Positions 15,636-25,251 of a stretch of DNA of 64,000 nucleotides are shown one piece after another. The translations under genes were made by a program, and so were the position numbers. Position 1 is the first letter of the stretch. Every line of letters begins with the position of its first letter. This DNA is from DATIRA01 sp963766505 (GTDB taxonomy: Bacteria; Pseudomonadota; Gammaproteobacteria; Steroidobacterales; Steroidobacteraceae), in assembly GCA_963766505.1 (NCBI GenBank), contig CAVYAL010000001.1, positions 310,001 through 374,000 on the forward strand. Direction: 5' to 3'. The notes under the pieces were generated by a model that worked only from the letters and a program-made list of their open reading frames with translations, did no database searches and was not told where the DNA came from.

Positions 15636-17252
15636 ATGCCGGCCTTCTGCTCCTCACTGAACGCCTCCTCGCCCAGCCTGGCGGAGAACCGGGAGCACAT
15701 GCTCGCGCTGGTCGCCGAGCTCGAGGCGCTGAGGCAGCGCACCGCCGCGACCTCCGCGAAATCCGGCCCACGCTTTGCGAAGCGCGGCCAGCTGCTGCCA
15801 CGGGAGCGGCTCGGATTGCTGCTCGACGCGGGCGCGCCGTTCCTCGAGCTCTCGCCACTGGCCGGTTTCCTGCTGGACGTGCCGGACCCCGCGCGTTCCG
15901 TGCCCGGCGGCGGCTGCGTCGCCGGCATCGGCAGCGTGAACGGCACGCGCTGCATGGTCGTAGTGGACGACTCCGGGATAGAGGCCGGGGCCCTGCAGCC
16001 GATGGGGCTCGAGAAATTCCAGCGGGCGCAGGCGATCGCGCTCGAGAACCGCCTGCCCTTCCTGCACCTGGTCGAGTCGGCCGGCGCGAACCTGCTCCGC
16101 TACCGCGTCGAGGACTTCATCCGGGGCGGCTCGCACTTCTGCCGGCTCGCGCAGCTCTCGGCTGCTGGCATCCCGGTACTGACGCTGGTGCACGGCAGCT
16201 CGACTGCGGGTGGCGCCTACATGCCCGGCCTGTCCGACTACGTCGTGATGGTTCGCGACCGCGCGCGTGCCTTTCTGGCCGGGCCGCCGCTCCTCAAGGC
16301 CGCGACCGGCGAGGTTGCGAGCGAGGAGGAACTCGGCGGCGCGCTGATGCATGCGACGGTCTCCGGGCTCGCCGAGTACCTCGCGGAAGACGACGCCGAC
16401 GGGATCCGCATTCTGCGCGACCTCGTGGCGCGCCTTGGCTGGCAACGCTTCGAGGCGCCACTCCCCGAGGGCCCACCGCCGCTGTATCCCGCCGAGGAAC
16501 TGCTGGCGCTGATGCCGCGAGACAGCCGCAAGCCGGTGGACATGCGGGAGGTTGCGGCGCGGATCGTGGATGGCTCGGACCTGATGGAATTCAAGCCCGG
16601 CTACGGTCCCGCCACGATCTGCCTGCACGCAGCGATCCACGGCATTGCCCTCGGCATCGTCACGAACAACGGCCCGCTCGACCCGGACGGAGCGGTCAAG
16701 GCCACGCATTTCATACAGGCCTGCTGCCAGAGCGAGCTGCCGCTCGTCTACCTGCAGAACACGACCGGCTACATCGTCGGCACCGCCTCCGAGCGCGGCG
16801 GCATGATCAAGCACGGCGCGAAGATGATCCAGGCCGTTGCGAACGCGACCGTCCCGCAGGTCACGATCCACTGCGGGGCCTCGTACGGTGCCGGCAACTA
16901 CGGCATGTGCGGCCGGGGCTTCGCACCACGCTTCCTGTTCGCCTGGCCGAACTCCCGTACCGCGGTGATGGGCGCCGAGCAGGCGGCGACGACGATGGCC
17001 ATAGTGATGGAGGAATCGGCGCGTGCGCGGGGACTCGAACCGGACCGCGCCCAGATCGAAGGCATGCGCGCGAAGATCATCGAGACCTTCGAGCGGCAGA
17101 CCTCGGCTTTCTACACCTCGGGCCGGATGCTGGACGACGGCGTGATCGACCCGCGCGATACTCGCCGCGTACTCGCCTACGTGCTCGACCTGTGCCGGCG
17201 CGCGCAGCGCGTCCGGCTGCAACCGAGCAGCTTCGGCGTCGCCCGGCCCTGA
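15636..17252 (+). CDS. atuC: Acyl-CoA carboxylase carboxyltransferase (beta) subunit, geranyl-CoA carboxylase type
   Basis: 538 residues from the ATG at 15636. Carries the two crotonase-like carboxyltransferase domains, with STAGGAYMPGLSDYV and FLAGPPLLKAATGE in the N domain and AMGAEQAATTM-like residues in the C domain. The substrate-pocket segment reads VESAGANL; as I recall it, methylcrotonyl-CoA carboxylases read VDSGGANLP and AtuC reads as here. With gene order beta, ACAD, hydratase, alpha identical to atuCDEF, geranyl-CoA (or a similar branched enoyl-CoA) is the best guess, with leucine-derived methylcrotonyl-CoA as the alternative. Confidence 0.8.
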   Translation: MPAFCSSLNASSPSLAENREHMLALVAELEALRQRTAATSAKSGPRFAKRGQLLPRERLGLLLDAGAPFLELSPLAGFLLDVPDPARSVPGGGCVAGIGSVNGTRCMVVVDDSGIEAGALQPMGLEKFQRAQAIALENRLPFLHLVESAGANLLRYRVEDFIRGGSHFCRLAQLSAAGIPVLTLVHGSSTAGGAYMPGLSDYVVMVRDRARAFLAGPPLLKAATGEVASEEELGGALMHATVSGLAEYLAEDDADGIRILRDLVARLGWQRFEAPLPEGPPPLYPAEELLALMPRDSRKPVDMREVAARIVDGSDLMEFKPGYGPATICLHAAIHGIALGIVTNNGPLDPDGAVKATHFIQACCQSELPLVYLQNTTGYIVGTASERGGMIKHGAKMIQAVANATVPQVTIHCGASYGAGNYGMCGRGFAPRFLFAWPNSRTAVMGAEQAATTMAIVMEESARARGLEPDRAQIEGMRAKIIETFERQTSAFYTSGRMLDDGVIDPRDTRRVLAYVLDLCRRAQRVRLQPSSFGVARP

Positions 17253-17269
17253 CCGATGGAGTACACCTG

Positions 17270-18421
17270 ATGCAGCTCAGTGACGAACACCTGGAATTGC
17301 GCCGCACCGTCGAGCGCTTCGTGGAGCAGGAATTGAACCCGCACGTCGACGAATGGGAGGCGGCGGGCATCTTCCCGGCCAGGGAGGTGTTCGGAAAGCT
17401 CGGCGAGCTCGGTCTGCTGGGCCTGACGAAGCCGGTCGAGTTCGGCGGCGCAGGTCTCGACTACAGCTACTCCGTGGTGATGGCCGAGGCGCTGGGCAAC
17501 ACGCGCTGCGGCGGCGTGCCGATGGCCATCGGCGTGCAGACCGACATGGCTACACCGGCGCTCGCACGCTTCGGTTCCGACGAGCTGCGGCGCGAGTTCC
17601 TCGCGCCCGCGATCGCCGGCGAACAGGTGGCCTGCGTAGGCGTGTCGGAGCCGGCGGCGGGCTCTGACGTCGCCGCGATACGCACGACCGCCCGCAAGGA
17701 CGGCGATGACTACCTGATCAGCGGCGGCAAGCTCTGGATCACCAATGGCACGCAGGCGGACTGGATGTGCTGCCTCGCGAACACGTCCGAGGACGCAGCG
17801 CACCGCAACAAGTCGCTGATCATCGTGCCGATGAAGACCCGCGGCGTCGAGGTCGCCAGGAAGCTGCACAAGATCGGCATGAACTCGTCGGACACGGCGC
17901 AGATCTTCTTCGACGAGGTCCGGGTGCCACAGCGCTACCGGATCGGCGAGGAAGGCAAGGGCTTCAGCTACCAGATGCTGCAGTTCCAGGAGGAGCGGCT
18001 CTGGGGAGCGGCCAACGCGATCCAGGGGCTCGAGAACGCGGTGACAGAGACGATCGAGTACACGCGCAACCGCCGCGTCTTCGGGCGCAGCGTGCTCGAC
18101 AACCAGGTCGTGCACTTCACGCTCGCGGAGCTCGCGACCGAGATCGAGGCGCTGCGCGCGCTCGTCTACCGTGCGACGGAGCTGTACGTGCGGGGCCAGG
18201 ACGTCACCCAGCTCGCCTCGATGGCGAAGCTGAAGGCCGGCCGCCTCTCGCGGGAAGTCCCGGACAAGTGCCTGCAGTACTGGGGCGGCATGGGCTACAC
18301 CTGGGAAAACCCGGTCTCCCGGTTGTTCCGGGACGGCCGTCTCGCCTCGATCGGAGGCGGCGCGGACGAAGTGATGCTGGGCATCATCAGCAAGCTGATG
18401 GGCACGCTGCCCCGTGGATGA
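17270..18421 (+). CDS. atuD: Acyl-CoA dehydrogenase, citronellyl-CoA dehydrogenase-like
   Basis: 383 residues from the ATG at 17270, 17 bp after the carboxyltransferase stop. The N terminus (ELRRTVERFVEQELNPHVDEW) and the MAIGVQTDMATPALARFGS segment match the AtuD type as I remember it. The FAD segment VSEPAAGSDVAAI and the C-terminal YWGGMGYTWENPVSRLFRD are intact. In acyclic terpene degradation AtuD oxidises citronellyl-CoA to cis-geranyl-CoA, the substrate of the carboxylase encoded on either side. Second ACAD of the locus and only distantly similar to the divergent one. Confidence 0.85.
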   Translation: MQLSDEHLELRRTVERFVEQELNPHVDEWEAAGIFPAREVFGKLGELGLLGLTKPVEFGGAGLDYSYSVVMAEALGNTRCGGVPMAIGVQTDMATPALARFGSDELRREFLAPAIAGEQVACVGVSEPAAGSDVAAIRTTARKDGDDYLISGGKLWITNGTQADWMCCLANTSEDAAHRNKSLIIVPMKTRGVEVARKLHKIGMNSSDTAQIFFDEVRVPQRYRIGEEGKGFSYQMLQFQEERLWGAANAIQGLENAVTETIEYTRNRRVFGRSVLDNQVVHFTLAELATEIEALRALVYRATELYVRGQDVTQLASMAKLKAGRLSREVPDKCLQYWGGMGYTWENPVSRLFRDGRLASIGGGADEVMLGIISKLMGTLPRG

Positions 18422-18433
18422 GGCCCGGCGGGC

Positions 18434-19273
18434 ATGAACGCAGAAACCAGGACCGGCACCGCCGATCTCGAAGTGCGGCGCGAGCAGGGCTTCTGGCTCG
18501 CGAGGCTCAATCGCCCCGAGAAGCGCAATGCGCTCTCCGATGCGATCGTCGAGGGCCTCGGAGCGCTGTTCGACCAGGTCGCGGCCGACCCCGAGGCGCG
18601 CGCGCTGCTGCTCTGGGGCGCCGGCGGAAATTTCTCCGCGGGAGCGGACTTCGACGGCTTCCTGCGCCTGATGTCGGACGAAGCCGATGCCGGCGAGGAC
18701 GCGATCGCACGCTACAACCGCGCCTTCGGCTCGATGCTGGAGAAGCTCGTCGCGCTGCCCGTACCGACGCTCGCGGTCGTTCGCGGCGTGGCGATGGGCG
18801 GCGGCTGCGGACTTGCGGCAGCCTGCGATCACGTGCTCGCCGCCGAGGACGCAGCATTCGCGATGCCGGAGGTGACGCTCGGTGTCGCGCCGGCGCAGAT
18901 CGCGCCTTTCGTCGTACGTCGGATCGGTGCGACGCGCGCGCGCTGGCTGATGCTGAGCGGCGAGAGGCTCGACGCTCGCAAGGCCGTCGATCTGGGGCTC
19001 GCTGACGAGATCAGCCCGGCGGAGCAAATCCGTGCCGCGGTAAACCGCTCGCTCGCGAAGCTCGCTCTGGCCGAGCCGGCCGCACTCCGCGCCACGAAGC
19101 GCATCGTGGACCGCAGCCTGCAGGCCGCGCTCGGGGACACGCTGGACGACGCGGCCCGGGAGTTCGCCCGGCTGCTCCGTCATGGCGCGGCCCGGGAGGG
19201 GATTGCGGCCATCCGCGAGCGCCGAGCGCCGCTGTGGAGAATCAGCGCGACCGAGCTACCGGAGTTCGACTGA
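18434..19273 (+). CDS. atuE: Enoyl-CoA hydratase/isomerase family protein, AtuE position
   Basis: 279 residues of the crotonase fold. Oxyanion-hole segments are GAGGNFSAGADFDGFL (about 62-77) and RGVAMGGGCGLAAACDH (about 117-133), followed by MPEVTLGVAP. It starts 12 bp after the dehydrogenase stop and ends 2 bp before the biotin carboxylase start. By position it would hydrate the carboxylated enoyl-CoA (isohexenylglutaconyl-CoA in the Atu pathway, methylglutaconyl-CoA in the Liu pathway). Family assignment is firm; the substrate is inferred from the operon. Confidence 0.82.
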   Translation: MNAETRTGTADLEVRREQGFWLARLNRPEKRNALSDAIVEGLGALFDQVAADPEARALLLWGAGGNFSAGADFDGFLRLMSDEADAGEDAIARYNRAFGSMLEKLVALPVPTLAVVRGVAMGGGCGLAAACDHVLAAEDAAFAMPEVTLGVAPAQIAPFVVRRIGATRARWLMLSGERLDARKAVDLGLADEISPAEQIRAAVNRSLAKLALAEPAALRATKRIVDRSLQAALGDTLDDAAREFARLLRHGAAREGIAAIRERRAPLWRISATELPEFD

Positions 19274-19275
19274 AC

Positions 19276-21300
19276 ATGCTCAATCGGCTGCTGATCGCCA
19301 ATCGAGGCGAAATCGCGGTGCGGGTGGCACGGACCGCGCGCCGCATGGGCATCACGACCATCGCGGTCTGCTCGGACGAGGATCTCGATGCGCCACACGT
19401 CCGCGCCTGTGATGAGCATGTGAACATCGGCGGCCGCTCGCCGGCCGAATCGTACCTCGACATCGAGAAGATCCTCGCCGCGGCGGGCAAGTCGCATGCC
19501 CAGGCGATCCACCCCGGCTACGGCTTCCTTTCGGAGAACGCCCGCTTCGCGAGCGCCGTGCAAGCCCGCGGGCTCATCTTCGTCGGGCCGCCGGCCGCAG
19601 CGATCGAGGCGATGGGCGACAAGGCCCGCGCCCGCCGCCGGATGGCCGCGGCCGGCATCGAGGTGATTCCGGGCTACGACGGCGAGGACCAGGACGAGAC
19701 GCGGCTGCTCGCCGAAGCCGGGCGTATCGGTTTCCCGCTGATGGTCAAAGCGGCAGCCGGCGGCGGCGGCCGTGGCATGCGCCGCGTCTCGAGCATGGAG
19801 CAACTCCCGGCTGCGCTGCGCTCGGCATGCTCCGAAGCGGGCAAGGCCTTCGGCGACGGCCGGCTGATCCTCGAGCGCGCCGTCGTCGAGCCGCGCCACG
19901 TCGAAATACAGGTTCTCGCCGACCGGGACGGGCAGGTGATACACCTCGGGGAGCGCGACTGCTCGGTGCAGCGCCGGCATCAGAAAATCGTCGAGGAGGC
20001 CCCCTCGCCCGCCGTCGATGCCGTGCTGCGCGAGCGCATGGGCGAGGCGGCTGTCGCGGTCGCCCGCGAGATCGGCTATTGCGGCGCCGGCACGGTCGAG
20101 TTCCTGCTCGACCAGGACGGCCGCTTCTACTTCATGGAGATGAATACCCGGCTGCAGGTAGAGCATCCGGTCACCGAGCTCGTCACGGGACTCGACCTGG
20201 TGGAACTGCAGCTGAGGCTGGCCCGGGGCGAGGCGTTGCCGCTCAGGCAGCAGGACCTGCGGATCGCCGGACATGCGATCGAGGTACGGCTCTGCGCCGA
20301 GGACCCTGCCGATGACTTCCTGCCGCGCAGCGGTCGTGTGCTCGACTGGCGTCCCGACGAGCTCACGCGCTGCGATCATGCCGTCGCAAACGGCATGCAG
20401 GTGAGCGCCTACTACGACTCGATGCTTGCCAAGGTCATCGCACATGGCAACACGCGTGCCGAGGCACTCGACAGGCTGGCCCGCGCGCTCGACCGAACGA
20501 CGCTGCTGGGCGTGACCACGAACCGCGCATTTCTCGCAAGCGTGCTGCGCCACGAGGCATTCCAGCAGGGCGACGACGTATCGACGGCGTTCGTCGAGCG
20601 CTGCTTCCCGGATGCGGCGTCGCGGGACTCGGTTCCGGACGAACGGCTGTGGGCGCTGTCCGGCTGGGTCTCGGTCGCCTGCTCGCCGGAAGCCCTCGCG
20701 GTGCCCTCCGAGTGGCGTGATTTCCGCAGCGGCGATGCGCCGCCGGTCCGCTGGCGACTGGAACTCGCCCGCGCTGCGGCCGCAACCGATGCCGGCGACG
20801 CAGCCCGCGAAGGACGCCTGCTGTTGCTGCAGGGGCGCAGCGCGCGGCTGAGCATTGCGGACCGCGATTACACGATCCGGGCACGCCCGGTTGCACCGGG
20901 TAGCGACGGCCAGGCCGAGATCGACGGGGAGGAGATCCCTTTCCGCTACGCCTGGAGCGGCACGACGCTCTGGCTGCACACGCCTGGCGGCGACTTCGAG
21001 CTTCGCTGCCGCAGGCGCGATCCGTTGCGCAGTGCTGCGTCTGCCGCCCCGTCGGCGACGCTGGTGCGCGCAAACATCAACGGCAGGGTCGTGGACATCG
21101 CGGTCGCGCCCGGCGAGCAGCTGCGCAAGGGTCAGCGCCTGGTCGTGCTAGAGGCGATGAAGATGGAGCACGAACTGCTCTCGCCCCGGGACGGGAAGCT
21201 CGAGAGCATAGACGTGGGCGTCGGCGACCAGGTCTCGCCTGGCCAGGTCCTGGTCAGGTTCGCCGACGAACCCGGGCCCCCGGACCGTCCCGGCGGGTAA
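19276..21300 (+). CDS. atuF: Biotin-dependent acyl-CoA carboxylase alpha subunit (biotin carboxylase + BCCP)
   Basis: 674 residues from the ATG at 19276. Biotin carboxylase domain about 1-450 starting LNRLLIANRGEIAVR, with the glycine-rich ATP loop AAGGGGRGM and MEMNTRLQVEHPVTE. A middle BT-like domain follows (about 480-590). The C-terminal biotinyl domain has EAMKMEH with biotinyl Lys629. It carboxylates its own biotin with ATP and bicarbonate for transfer by the beta subunit encoded at 15636. The length fits MCC and GCC alpha subunits. No HMG-CoA lyase gene follows, which argues mildly against a leucine (liu) operon. Confidence 0.9.
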   Translation: MLNRLLIANRGEIAVRVARTARRMGITTIAVCSDEDLDAPHVRACDEHVNIGGRSPAESYLDIEKILAAAGKSHAQAIHPGYGFLSENARFASAVQARGLIFVGPPAAAIEAMGDKARARRRMAAAGIEVIPGYDGEDQDETRLLAEAGRIGFPLMVKAAAGGGGRGMRRVSSMEQLPAALRSACSEAGKAFGDGRLILERAVVEPRHVEIQVLADRDGQVIHLGERDCSVQRRHQKIVEEAPSPAVDAVLRERMGEAAVAVAREIGYCGAGTVEFLLDQDGRFYFMEMNTRLQVEHPVTELVTGLDLVELQLRLARGEALPLRQQDLRIAGHAIEVRLCAEDPADDFLPRSGRVLDWRPDELTRCDHAVANGMQVSAYYDSMLAKVIAHGNTRAEALDRLARALDRTTLLGVTTNRAFLASVLRHEAFQQGDDVSTAFVERCFPDAASRDSVPDERLWALSGWVSVACSPEALAVPSEWRDFRSGDAPPVRWRLELARAAAATDAGDAAREGRLLLLQGRSARLSIADRDYTIRARPVAPGSDGQAEIDGEEIPFRYAWSGTTLWLHTPGGDFELRCRRRDPLRSAASAAPSATLVRANINGRVVDIAVAPGEQLRKGQRLVVLEAMKMEHELLSPRDGKLESIDVGVGDQVSPGQVLVRFADEPGPPDRPGG

Positions 21301-21377
21301 TATCCTTCGAGAGTCGGTTCGCGCCCGCCCGGATGGTGCGGGAGGCAGCGGCGCCATAGAACTAGAAGGATGATCAG

Positions 21378-23744
21378 ATGGGGGAGCCTGCGTTCGATCC
21401 GTGGCAGTCGCCACCGGCCCATCGGCTGGTGTTCCTCGCCGACGACCGCACGACGCTGGAGCGGAAGATCATCGACTCCTGGCTCGCGAAGACCCGTCCG
21501 AGCGGGCGCAACCTGGATCACGAGATCATCAGCCTCGGTTTCCATTCTGAACGCGTCGCCTCGGCGGCCACCGCCCGAATCGAGGACATCGTCGCTGCGG
21601 GCGAGCCCGTCTACTTCGTGCCGTTGCGCGTGCTCTGGCTGCCTCGGCCGGGCCGACGAACGATCGGTGCACGGCTGCGTGAGCTGGTCCTGGGAGACCC
21701 GCACGCGCCGGGTGCGCTGCGACAGCAACTGATCGCCCGCCGCGACCCCTCGCGCAGTCGCGCCATCGCGGCCGAGGGCGCCTCTCTCGGCGCGCTGCAG
21801 CAGCGTTATTCACACACGGCCGAACTGCAGGCGCAGACATCACCCGGACCCCTCGCCGGCTTCATCACCCGCCAGGCGCTGCTGGCACTGGAGCGCGCGG
21901 AGCGGCAACTGCGCGGCGCACGCTACAAGATGCCGCGGTTGGTCGAGGAGGAAATCCTTGCCCGCCCGTCATTCAGGCAGGCGCTCGCCGGGGTGGCCCG
22001 GGACGAGGGCCGCCCGCTCGAGGACGTCGAGAAGGACGCACGGAAGTGCCTGCGCGAGATGGCGCCCGTGCACAGCGCGCTGGCCGTCGACCTGATGGCG
22101 GAATTCGGCCGTTACCTGTACACGCGCGGCTTCGACCCGCGGGTCGAGATGCTACCGGCGGACCTGGCGCGGGTCCGGCAGCTGGGCCGAACGCGACCGG
22201 TCGTCTACCTGATGACGCACAAGTCCCACCTGGACGGCTTCCTGCTCTACACGCTGTTCTACGACCTCGACCTCCCGCCGGTGCACACCTTCGGCGGCAT
22301 CAACATGAGCTTCCTGGGACTGGGAACGCTCGGCCGGCGATCCGGTGCGATCTTCATCCGCCGCAGCTTCAAGGACGATGCGGTCTACAAGCTCGTGCTG
22401 CGGCAGTACATCGACTACCTGGCGGAGAAGCGCTTTCCGCTGCTCTGGGCGCTCGAGGGAACCCGCTCGCGCACCGGCAAGCTCATGCCGCCGCGCTACG
22501 GGCTGCTCAGCTATGTCGTGGACTCCTACGCGCGCTCGGCGACGACGGACCTGGTGCTGATGCCCGTGTCGATCGTGTACGACCAGGTCCCCGAGGTGTC
22601 CGACTACGTGGCCGAGGCGAAAGGCATCGCCAAGAAGCCGGAGTCGGCCTCCTGGTTCATGCGATACATCAGCGGGCTCAAGAATCCGTTCGGCCGCATC
22701 CACGTGCGCTTCGGCCAGGGCGTCGCACTGTCCGATGTTCTGGGCGAACAGCCCGCCGGCCGGAGCGTGGACAAGCTGGTGCTGCAGAAACTGGCCTTCC
22801 AGCTCGCCGTCGATGCGAACAGCGTCACCCCGGTGACCGCGTCCGCCTTCGTGACGTTCGTGCTGCTCGCGCACGGACACCGGGCACTCACGTTCCGTGA
22901 GCTGGTGCGCGAGCTGCGGGCACTGCTCGGCTTCGTGCGCCTGCTGGACCTGCCCACGACGACCGACATCGACACGGCTTCGCAGGAGGTCATGGACCGC
23001 GTGCTCTCGCAGCTCGTGCACACCGGAATTCTCGCCGTGTACGAAGAAGGGCTGGAACCGGTCTACGCCATACCGTCCGACGCCGGCATGGCGGCCGCCT
23101 ACTACCGCAACACTTTCGTGCATTTCCTGGTGCCGAGCGCGATCACCGAGCTCGCACTGCTCGCGGTCGCGGATGCGCCCGGGTCCGTGCCGCTCGAGAC
23201 GCTGCGCAGCGATGCGCTGCGGTTGCGGGACCTGCTCAAGTTCGAGTTCTTCTTCGACGAGAAGGAACAGTTCCTCTCGAACCTGGAGCGCGAACTCGAG
23301 CTGCGCCGGCCGGGCTGGCGATTCGAACTCGGCGCTGGTGCGACGGCCGTCCGCAACCTCGTCCTCGAGCTCGATCCGCTGCTCGCACCCGGCGCACTGC
23401 GCCCGTTCATCGAGTCCTACTGGGTAGCCGCCGATGCGCTGGTGCTGCACGGGCCGACCGAGCCGGTCGTTCCGAAGGCGTTCGTGAAGCACTGCGTCGC
23501 TCTCGCCCGGCAGCGGGTGCTGCAGAGACGCCTCACCAGCATCGAATCGGCTTCGGGGGCCTATTTCGAGTCGGCGCTGCAGCTGGCGGCCAACCGCCAG
23601 CTGCTCGACGGCGAGGCCACCGGACTGCAGCAACGCCGGGAGGCGTTCGCGGCTGAAATGGCCGCACTGGTCGGGCAGGTCGATCGGCTGGCCGGTTTGT
23701 CGGAGAATCAGCGCATCACGATGCCGCAGCGCATCGGGCAGTGA
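21378..23744 (+). CDS. plsB: Glycerol-3-phosphate 1-O-acyltransferase
   Basis: 788 residues, close to the usual length of about 800. Acyltransferase motif I is HKSHLDG at 281-287 (HX4D), followed by GAIFIRRSF near 325 and EGTRSRTGKLMPPRYG near 365, which bind glycerol-3-phosphate. It catalyses the first step of phospholipid synthesis at the inner membrane. It starts a run with the HAD-PlsC fusion and gpsA, so substrate supply and the first two acylations are encoded together. AAGGA upstream of the ATG serves as ribosome binding site. Confidence 0.95.
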   Translation: MGEPAFDPWQSPPAHRLVFLADDRTTLERKIIDSWLAKTRPSGRNLDHEIISLGFHSERVASAATARIEDIVAAGEPVYFVPLRVLWLPRPGRRTIGARLRELVLGDPHAPGALRQQLIARRDPSRSRAIAAEGASLGALQQRYSHTAELQAQTSPGPLAGFITRQALLALERAERQLRGARYKMPRLVEEEILARPSFRQALAGVARDEGRPLEDVEKDARKCLREMAPVHSALAVDLMAEFGRYLYTRGFDPRVEMLPADLARVRQLGRTRPVVYLMTHKSHLDGFLLYTLFYDLDLPPVHTFGGINMSFLGLGTLGRRSGAIFIRRSFKDDAVYKLVLRQYIDYLAEKRFPLLWALEGTRSRTGKLMPPRYGLLSYVVDSYARSATTDLVLMPVSIVYDQVPEVSDYVAEAKGIAKKPESASWFMRYISGLKNPFGRIHVRFGQGVALSDVLGEQPAGRSVDKLVLQKLAFQLAVDANSVTPVTASAFVTFVLLAHGHRALTFRELVRELRALLGFVRLLDLPTTTDIDTASQEVMDRVLSQLVHTGILAVYEEGLEPVYAIPSDAGMAAAYYRNTFVHFLVPSAITELALLAVADAPGSVPLETLRSDALRLRDLLKFEFFFDEKEQFLSNLERELELRRPGWRFELGAGATAVRNLVLELDPLLAPGALRPFIESYWVAADALVLHGPTEPVVPKAFVKHCVALARQRVLQRRLTSIESASGAYFESALQLAANRQLLDGEATGLQQRREAFAAEMAALVGQVDRLAGLSENQRITMPQRIGQ

Positions 23745-23763
23745 CAATCAGCAGGAGTCGAGC

Positions 23764-25251
23764 ATGTCCGATCAACTTACCCGGCACGTGAACAGGTCGC
23801 GGCGCGGCGCCCGCGTCGCGGCCCTGTTCGACCTGGACCGCACGCTTTTGGACGGCTTCTCCGTCTACGCCTTCCTCGGCGAACGCCTCAGCAGCGGCAC
23901 GATGCCGCCGCGCGAGATGATCGCCAACCTCGCGACGATGACGAACTACAAGCTGGGGCGCATCGGCTTCTCCGGCGTGCTGACCGGCTCGACGATGGCG
24001 CTGCGCGGCGTCTCCGAGACGAGCTTCGAGGAGCTCGGTGAACAGGTGTTCCGCAAGCACCTGCTGGGTCGGATCTATCCCGAGGCAAAGGCACTCGTGA
24101 AGGCGCACCGCGAGCGCGGGCATACGCTGGCCGTGGTCTCCTCCGCAACCCGCTACCAGATCGAGCCGGTCGCACGTTACCTCGGGATCGAGCACGTGCT
24201 CTGCACGCAGCTCGAGGTCGAGAACGGCGTGTTCACCGGGCGGCCGATCAAGCCAGCCTGTTACGGCGAGGGCAAGGCGATCGCGGCCCGGCTGCTGGCC
24301 GGCGAGGAAAACCTCGACCTCGATGCCAGCTACTTCTACACCGACGCACATGAGGACCTGCCGCTGCTCGAGCTGGTCGGGCACCCTTATGCGCTCAACC
24401 CGGACCGGGACCTGGCGCGCGTGGCCCATGAGCGTGACTGGCCGGTGAGCTACTTCACCGCGCGCCGCACCGGGTTCCGCGAGCTGCTGGGTACCGGCCT
24501 CGCCTACGGCAGCATGATTCCGGCGGCGGCCGCTGGCCGGCTGGTCGGCTTGCTGACCGGCTCCCGGCGCACCGGCACGAATCTCGCCATATCGTCCTGG
24601 GCGGAGGTCGCCACGCTCGCGATCGGGCTGGACATACGCGTCGAGGGACGGGAAAACCTCTGGTCACATCGACCGGCGGTGTTCGTGTTCAACCACCAGA
24701 GCCAGGCAGATGCCTTGATCATGGCGAAACTGATCGGCGAAGATTTCACCGGGGTCGCCAAGATCGAGGTGAAGAGTCACCCGATTGCCGGGCCGATGTT
24801 CACTTCGATGGACGTCGTGTTCATCGAGCGCTCGGATCGGGAAAAAGCGATCAAGGCGCTCGAGCCGGCGGTCGAGGCGCTGAAGAACGGCGTCTCGCTG
24901 GTCATCGCCCCGGAGGGGACACGCAGCGAGACGGAGAAGCTCGGGCCCTTCAAGAAAGGCGCATTCCACATTGCGATGCAGGCCGGCGTGCCGATCGTTC
25001 CGGTCGTGATCCACAACGCGCTCGAGTCCCAGCCCAAGGGCGAGGTCGTCTTCCGACCCGCGAACGTGCGGGTCGAGGTGCTGCCGCCGGTGGACACGCG
25101 TCACTGGAAGGCAGCGAGCCTGGACCGCTGTGTCGCCGACGTTCGCTCGATGTTCCTGCGGGCGTTGGGACAGAGCGAGCCTCCGGAGCCGTCCCGCCCC
25201 CGCAGACGAGCCCGCAGCAAGCAGCGGGGCACGCGGAGCAAGCGCCGATGA
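23764..25251 (+). CDS. HAD phosphatase fused to 1-acylglycerol-3-phosphate acyltransferase (PlsC)
   Basis: 495 residues. The N-terminal HAD-IB domain has DLDRT at 23-27 and the distal acid motif YTDAHEDLP at 192-200. The C-terminal PlsC domain (about 275-480) has NHQSQAD at 310-316 (H311, D316) and APEGTRSETEKLGPFKKGAF near 385. The last 20 residues are Arg/Lys-rich. The acyltransferase makes phosphatidic acid; the HAD half could dephosphorylate a related phospho-lipid or phospho-amino acid. Such fusions are common in gammaproteobacteria. An AGGAG site precedes the ATG; the 3' end overlaps gpsA by 4 bp. Confidence 0.92.
   Translation: MSDQLTRHVNRSRRGARVAALFDLDRTLLDGFSVYAFLGERLSSGTMPPREMIANLATMTNYKLGRIGFSGVLTGSTMALRGVSETSFEELGEQVFRKHLLGRIYPEAKALVKAHRERGHTLAVVSSATRYQIEPVARYLGIEHVLCTQLEVENGVFTGRPIKPACYGEGKAIAARLLAGEENLDLDASYFYTDAHEDLPLLELVGHPYALNPDRDLARVAHERDWPVSYFTARRTGFRELLGTGLAYGSMIPAAAAGRLVGLLTGSRRTGTNLAISSWAEVATLAIGLDIRVEGRENLWSHRPAVFVFNHQSQADALIMAKLIGEDFTGVAKIEVKSHPIAGPMFTSMDVVFIERSDREKAIKALEPAVEALKNGVSLVIAPEGTRSETEKLGPFKKGAFHIAMQAGVPIVPVVIHNALESQPKGEVVFRPANVRVEVLPPVDTRHWKAASLDRCVADVRSMFLRALGQSEPPEPSRPRRRARSKQRGTRSKRR

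Noticed and set aside
14405..21300. Reading the carboxylase operon as liuABCDE (leucine catabolism)
   Set aside because: Gene order differs (dehydrogenase lies after, not before, the carboxyltransferase), the regulator is TetR rather than MerR, no HMG-CoA lyase is present and the pocket segment is VESAGANL. Not excluded completely.
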